This document shows, in pieces, positions 60,419-64,000 of a stretch of DNA of 64,000 nucleotides. Origin of the DNA: Bacillota bacterium (lineage in GTDB: Bacteria > Bacillota > Clostridia > Lachnospirales > Lachnospiraceae); the NCBI GenBank assembly GCA_023407575.1, contig JAEYLX010000034.1, positions 1 to 64,000 on the forward strand. The letters run 5' to 3'. Under the pieces are notes generated by a model. The model was not told the DNA's origin, did not search any database, and saw only the letters and a program-made list of their open reading frames with translations. Numbering within the stretch: the stretch's first letter is position 1; every line of letters begins with the position of its first letter. The position numbers and the translations under genes were made by a program.

Positions 60419-61405
60419 ATGTACAATGCTAGTCCAGAACGTTATGAAACAATGAAATATAACCGCTGTGGTCATAGTGGTTTAAAGCTCCCCGCTGTAT
60501 CCTTAGGACTATGGCACAATTTTGGCTCGAATGCAAGTTATGATAATATGACTGCCATGTGCCACACTGCCTTTGATTTAGGAATTACTCATTTTGATCT
60601 TGCCAATAACTATGGTCCCGAACCTGGCAGCGCCGAAACAAACTTTGGTCGTATTTTAAAGGATAGTCTTGGCAAATATAGAGATGAGCTTGTAATTTCC
60701 ACAAAAGCAGGCTATGATATGTGGACTGGTCCTTATGGTAATTTTGGTTCCAGAAAATATTTAATTGCAAGCTTAGATCAGAGTCTTTCACGTATGGGCC
60801 TTGACTATGTTGATATCTATTATCATCACCGTCCAGATCCTGAAACTCCATTGGAGGAGACCATGCTTGCACTGGATTCCATCGTTCGAAGCGGTAAAGC
60901 ACTTTATGTTGGTATTTCCAACTATAATAAGGAACAGACCAGAGCAGCAATGAAGATTTTAAGTGAATTAAAAACACCTTTTATTATCAATCAAAGATGT
61001 TATTCCATGTTTAACCGGGATATTGAAGAGGATGGTTTAAAATCCTACGCAGCAAAATATGGTATTGGCATCATTGCTTTTTCACCGCTTGCTCAAGGTC
61101 TTTTAAGTGATCGTTATCTTGGTGGAATTCCTGCCGATAGTCGAATCCACACCGATGGTCGTTTCTTAAAAGAAGGCCATATTACGGAGGAAAAGCTACA
61201 CAAAATACAAGCTCTGAACGCAATTGCGCAAAACAGAGGACAGTCTCTTGCACAGATGGCCCTTTCTTGGGTACTACGTGATGAGGAAGTTACCAGTGTT
61301 TTAATTGGTGCTTCAAGACCAGAACAAATTATTCAAAATGCAGCCATTGTACATGCAGCAGCTTTTACAGAGCATGAGCTGGAAGCAATAGAAGCAATTC
61401 TATAA
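60419..61405 (+). CDS. Aldo/keto reductase, YghZ-type (L-glyceraldehyde 3-phosphate reductase)
   Basis: 328 residues, TIM barrel. Catalytic residues are readable: Asp and Tyr in THFDLANNYGPEPGSAE, Lys in VISTKAGYDMW, His in YYHHRPD. The GPYGNFGSRKYL stretch is typical of the YghZ/YajO group, which reduces L-glyceraldehyde 3-phosphate or detoxifies aldehydes with NADPH. SD GGAGGTTATTTT. Lies 38 bp after the nucleotidase and ends in a strong terminator. Confidence 0.9.
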   Translation: MYNASPERYETMKYNRCGHSGLKLPAVSLGLWHNFGSNASYDNMTAMCHTAFDLGITHFDLANNYGPEPGSAETNFGRILKDSLGKYRDELVISTKAGYDMWTGPYGNFGSRKYLIASLDQSLSRMGLDYVDIYYHHRPDPETPLEETMLALDSIVRSGKALYVGISNYNKEQTRAAMKILSELKTPFIINQRCYSMFNRDIEEDGLKSYAAKYGIGIIAFSPLAQGLLSDRYLGGIPADSRIHTDGRFLKEGHITEEKLHKIQALNAIAQNRGQSLAQMALSWVLRDEEVTSVLIGASRPEQIIQNAAIVHAAAFTEHELEAIEAIL

Positions 61406-61413
61406 TAGAAAAC

Positions 61414-61474
61414 AAAAACCAGTTAGAAAGTTCCCATTTCGGTAAATCTGAAGGAAGCTACTAACTGGTTTTTT
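61414..61474 (+). terminator. Terminator after the aldo/keto reductase
   Basis: AAAACCAGTTAG / CTAACTGGTTTT followed by TT; loop of about 34 nt. Confidence 0.8.
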
Positions 61475-61570
61475 AATGTTTATTCTTTCTTGACTTTTTA
61501 TTCGTTACTTAATATTATTGGTAAGATATAAATTAAACAGCGAAAAATAAGAGAGAAAGTTGACAATATA

Positions 61571-62737
61571 ATGAATCCCAGAAAACTAAAGATAAAGACA
61601 GCCCTCCAAGTATTATTAATTATAATCCTGCTTCTTGCATTCACTGGCTGTACAAATGCATCAATAACTACGGATAGCAATAGTGGTTCCATTGGGAAAA
61701 CTTCGGACCTGCAGGTACATTTCATCGATGTAGGTCAAGGAGATTGTACACTAATCACCAGCGATGGGAAAGCAATGTTAATTGATGCTGGCAATAATGA
61801 TAAAGGAACCTTAGTACAATCCTATCTGCAAAACCAAGGTATATCAACATTAGATGTGGTCATCTGTACTCATGGGGATAGTGATCATAGTGGTGGAATC
61901 GATGTTATTCTAACTAAGTTTGATTGTAAAACAGTCATTATGCCTGATACCGATAAGGTAATGAGTAATACCAAGACCTTTCGCGATGTGTTATCTGCTA
62001 TGAAGTCAAAAGGCTATAAGAATACACCTCCAGTTGTGGGTGATACCTTTCCATTAGGAAATGCTACTGTTACAATTGTCGCACCAAATTCCTATGAATA
62101 TGGTGATAATCCAAATGACTACTCTGTGGGGATTTTAGTTCAAAATGGAGACAATCGATTCTTATTTACAGGGGATGCTGAAGAGGCAGCCGAAGCTGAT
62201 ATTCTTAATAACGGAATTGATATCTCTGCTGATGTATTTAAAGTTGCACATCACGGTGCAAATACTGCAAATACAGATGAATTCCTGGAAGCAATTAGTC
62301 CAGCCTATGCTGTAATTAGTTGTGGTGAAGGTAATTCCTATGGTCATCCCAGGGCAGAAGTCTTAAATAAGTTAAGGTCTGGGGATACGAAGGTCTTTCG
62401 AACCGATGAGCAGGGAACCATTGTTGCAACGTCAGATGGTACTGATATTACCTGGAATTGTTCCCCTTCTGATACCTGGCAAGCAGGTGAACCTACTGGG
62501 AATTCTTCTGACAATAAAACTGAAACAGAGGATGCTTATAATGCAGGAACAAGTAATAACTCTGATATAGACAATTCTATAGATATAAAAGAATTAAAGG
62601 TTTATGTAACAGATTCTGGTAGCAAGTACCATTTGGCAGGCTGCTCTTACTTATCCGAGAGTTCGAATGAACTCTCTCTGGAAGAAGCCAAAAAAGAAGG
62701 CTATATGCCTTGCTCAAAATGTAATCCTCCAGAATAA
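61571..62737 (+). CDS. ComEC-like metallo-beta-lactamase-fold lipoprotein
   Basis: 388 residues. Signal peptide with lipobox FTGC (Cys at about 27). MBL domain (about 48-285): VHFIDVGQGDCTLITSDGKAMLIDAG, THGDSDHSGGID (metal ligands; first His-x-His reads HGD), FTGDAEEAAE, FKVAHHGANTANT, YGHPRAEVL. This resembles the detached C-terminal domain of ComEC/Rec2. A C-terminal Cys module (YHLAGCSYLSESSN and CSKCNPPE) of about 45 residues follows, as in Ada-like metal-binding ends. An extracellular phosphodiesterase or nuclease is likely. SD is weak. Confidence 0.87.
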   Translation: MNPRKLKIKTALQVLLIIILLLAFTGCTNASITTDSNSGSIGKTSDLQVHFIDVGQGDCTLITSDGKAMLIDAGNNDKGTLVQSYLQNQGISTLDVVICTHGDSDHSGGIDVILTKFDCKTVIMPDTDKVMSNTKTFRDVLSAMKSKGYKNTPPVVGDTFPLGNATVTIVAPNSYEYGDNPNDYSVGILVQNGDNRFLFTGDAEEAAEADILNNGIDISADVFKVAHHGANTANTDEFLEAISPAYAVISCGEGNSYGHPRAEVLNKLRSGDTKVFRTDEQGTIVATSDGTDITWNCSPSDTWQAGEPTGNSSDNKTETEDAYNAGTSNNSDIDNSIDIKELKVYVTDSGSKYHLAGCSYLSESSNELSLEEAKKEGYMPCSKCNPPE

Positions 62738-62809
62738 CTAGACGTAATTATTTAACAAATACTGATTTTACTTATTACATACATATACTGTTAACATTAT
62801 ATATTAACT

Positions 62810-62847
62810 ATGGGGCAAAGTACGATAGCGACTGTACTTTGCCCCAT
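62810..62847. terminator. Bidirectional terminator
   Basis: A TGGGGCAAAGTAC stem with perfect complement at 62834-62846 between convergent genes. Confidence 0.8.
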
Positions 62848-62872
62848 AAGTGTATTTTACTGCTTATTATTC

Positions 62873-63280
62873 CTATGCCTGTCTTCTCATTATAATCGCT
62901 CTTGGCTGAAAGCCAAGACTTTCCCAGAAGCCCTTCCCACGTTCATTCCAACAAAGTACATCCAGATCTATTTCTTCCGTTCCCAGTTCATTTAAGAGAG
63001 TATGAAAAGCCGTGGTTCCTCTTCCGCCTCTGCGATACGGTCTGCATATAAAGAAGTCTACAAGATAATAAGGCTTTCTACTCTTATTTACTAAAGCATA
63101 CCCTACAATCTCATCCTCCAAAAACAGATAGGCTTGACTTCCCATATCTATGTACTTTAATAATCTATCCTGAAATTCTTGTTCTGTTAGCTTTGTATCA
63201 CTCGGTTCATCTTCAAATAATTGACGTGCCATGTCAGCGACTAACAGGTACTCCTCTTGGTTTGCTACACGTATGTTCAT
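62873..63280 (-). CDS. GNAT family acetyltransferase
   Basis: 135 residues. N-terminal MNIRVANQEEYLLVADMARQLF, core VGYALVNKSRKPYYLVDFFICRPYRRGGRGTTAFHTLL where RPYRRGGRG is the acetyl-CoA loop (Q/RxxGxG/A-like), and NERGKGFWESLGF as the motif B end. Substrate unknown. SD AGGAGGTCAAAGT. Confidence 0.82.
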   Translation of the reverse strand: MNIRVANQEEYLLVADMARQLFEDEPSDTKLTEQEFQDRLLKYIDMGSQAYLFLEDEIVGYALVNKSRKPYYLVDFFICRPYRRGGRGTTAFHTLLNELGTEEIDLDVLCWNERGKGFWESLGFQPRAIIMRRQA

Positions 63281-63471
63281 ACTTTGACCTCCTGTTGATG
63301 AATATAATTCATGTATGTTTTTAATAACCTATTATACCTTTCTTTATGATTAATTCAAGAAGAATTCGTAAATGCTAATGTTAATGTTAGCCAAATTGTT
63401 ATTTATAATAATATGTTTACTACTAAGATTTAGTAAAGTTAAAATTACAGTATTAAATAATTACATTTTTC

Positions 63472-63500
63472 TTGACATGCAACCTAATGGTTGCTAATAT
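63472..63500 (+). promoter_or_regulatory. ArsR-type promoter with operator between -35 and -10
   Basis: TTGACA (63472-63477), 17-nt spacer, TAATAT (63495-63500). The spacer holds the perfect palindrome GCAACCTAATGGTTGC at 63479-63494. Transcript start is predicted at about 63507, the ATG itself. Confidence 0.8.
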
Positions 63501-63506
63501 TGTTTT

Positions 63507-64000
63507 ATGGATAAAATATTTAATGCTTTAGGTGATAAGTCACGAAGATATCTTTTAGATTTATTGTATGAGAGAAATGGCCAATCTCTTACGGAATTAA
63601 GTTCAAAATTAGATATGTCTAGACAGGCTGTAACAAAGCATTTGAAGATTTTAGAAAGTGCTAATTTAGTAATACCTGTTTGGAAGGGTAAGGAGAAGCT
63701 ACACTATCTTAATCCTGTTCCCTTAATGCAGATTTACTCTAGGTGGATCAGTAAATTTGATGAAAATCGAATACAAGGTCTTTATGAATTAAAATATGAT
63801 TTGGAACATCCTAAGGAGGTTAAAATGAACGGTTTTGTTTATCAAATAGTTATAGCTTCAAGTGCAGATAAAGTGTGGGCGTCACTTACTAAGCCCGAAT
63901 TTACTGAAAAATTCTGGTTCGGACGCAAAATAAATTCTGACTGGACCGTTGGTTCCCCAGTGTCTGTTATCACACCCGATGGTAGCGCTGAAGTAACAGG
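63507..64000 (+). CDS. ArsR regulator fused to SRPBCC (AHSA1-like) domain, cut by right edge
   Basis: 164 codons are in view and the frame stays open. Residues 1-85 are an ArsR winged helix (MDKIFNALGDKSRRYLLDLL, LSSKLDMSRQAVTKHLKILESANLV). No metal-binding Cys pair is visible. From about residue 107 an SRPBCC/AHSA1 domain begins (NGFVYQIVIASSADKVWASLTKPEFTEKFWFG). There is no SD before the first ATG and the transcript seems leaderless. In-frame ATG at 63825, just at the domain border, has AAGGAGGTTAA upstream and could start the second domain alone. Such fusions are known in bacteria. Confidence 0.85.
   Translation, partial: MDKIFNALGDKSRRYLLDLLYERNGQSLTELSSKLDMSRQAVTKHLKILESANLVIPVWKGKEKLHYLNPVPLMQIYSRWISKFDENRIQGLYELKYDLEHPKEVKMNGFVYQIVIASSADKVWASLTKPEFTEKFWFGRKINSDWTVGSPVSVITPDGSAEVT

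Noticed and set aside
1..64000. tRNA, rRNA, insertion sequences, prophage or replication origin
   Set aside because: I saw no tRNA-like arms with CCA ends, no transposase or integrase motifs, and no DnaA-box cluster by eye; a tRNAscan or Rfam run would settle this.

Overview
The window reads as an ordinary chromosomal stretch of a low-GC, endospore-forming, motile, anaerobic Firmicute, most likely a Lachnospiraceae (Clostridium cluster XIVa, Lachnoclostridium/Anaerocolumna-like). The evidence is AT-rich intergenic DNA, AAAGGAGG-type ribosome binding sites, a germination amidase (CwlD), a threonyl T-box leader, MecA, two chemotaxis receptors, small ferredoxin and DUF1858 proteins, and no mobile-element genes. 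No rRNA, tRNA, CRISPR array or intact insertion sequence was seen. Many starts were moved inward to the codon that follows a good Shine-Dalgarno (SD) sequence.

Layout. 0-13 kb: a partial Pro/Thr repeat protein, a YwmB-like protein, a DUF402 protein, the conserved tsaC-arginine phosphatase-rpiB operon, cwlD and a GH18 glycosidase. These are followed by an unusual operon in which a Ser/Thr kinase fused to a lysine-less P-loop domain precedes a second lysine-less P-loop protein, then by divergent mecA, DUF1858, ferredoxin and MerR genes. 13-23 kb: gdpP-rplI-dnaB and a complete five-gene oligopeptide ABC importer. 23-33 kb: an SPFH/zinc-ribbon plus two membrane-protein operon, a chemotaxis receptor, a COG3910-type ATPase, a PadR/membrane pair and a VWA lipoprotein. 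33-38 kb: a UvrA paralogue with a nucleotidyltransferase, an AraC regulator and a stray PEP-utiliser swivel domain. 38-46 kb: an accessory island. 46-54 kb: rpsF-ssb-rpsR, an STM3941-like protein, a T-box-controlled thrS lacking its TGS domain, and a small decayed accessory patch. 54-64 kb: PadR with a HAAS membrane protein, a second chemotaxis receptor, a secreted 5'-nucleotidase, an aldo/keto reductase, a ComEC-like MBL lipoprotein, a GNAT protein and an ArsR-SRPBCC fusion cut by the right edge.

The most interesting region is the island at about 39.8-46.2 kb, all on the minus strand: a 63-residue Cys-rich precursor (CxCxxCxCxxC), a strong intercistronic hairpin, a radical SAM/SPASM maturase, a protein with a P-loop-like but lysine-less GIGERCDKF motif, an acyl-carrier-like protein without the serine, a subtilisin-like protease with intact triad, and an ABC exporter. 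A TetR/CPBP-protease operon lies next to it. This is a complete peptide natural-product (RiPP) locus. It resembles the clostridial Cys-rich peptide / CLI_3235-type systems predicted from genome mining; I know of no settled product structure for that class. Related GCCGTTAC-stem hairpins sit at both ends and inside the island.

Control elements read from the sequence include several near-consensus vegetative promoters, operator-like repeats at both PadR promoters and at the TetR promoter, a sigma-E-like promoter at cwlD, the thrS T-box, and an apparently leaderless ArsR promoter whose operator lies between -35 and -10. All functions are inferred from sequence alone; no database search was run.
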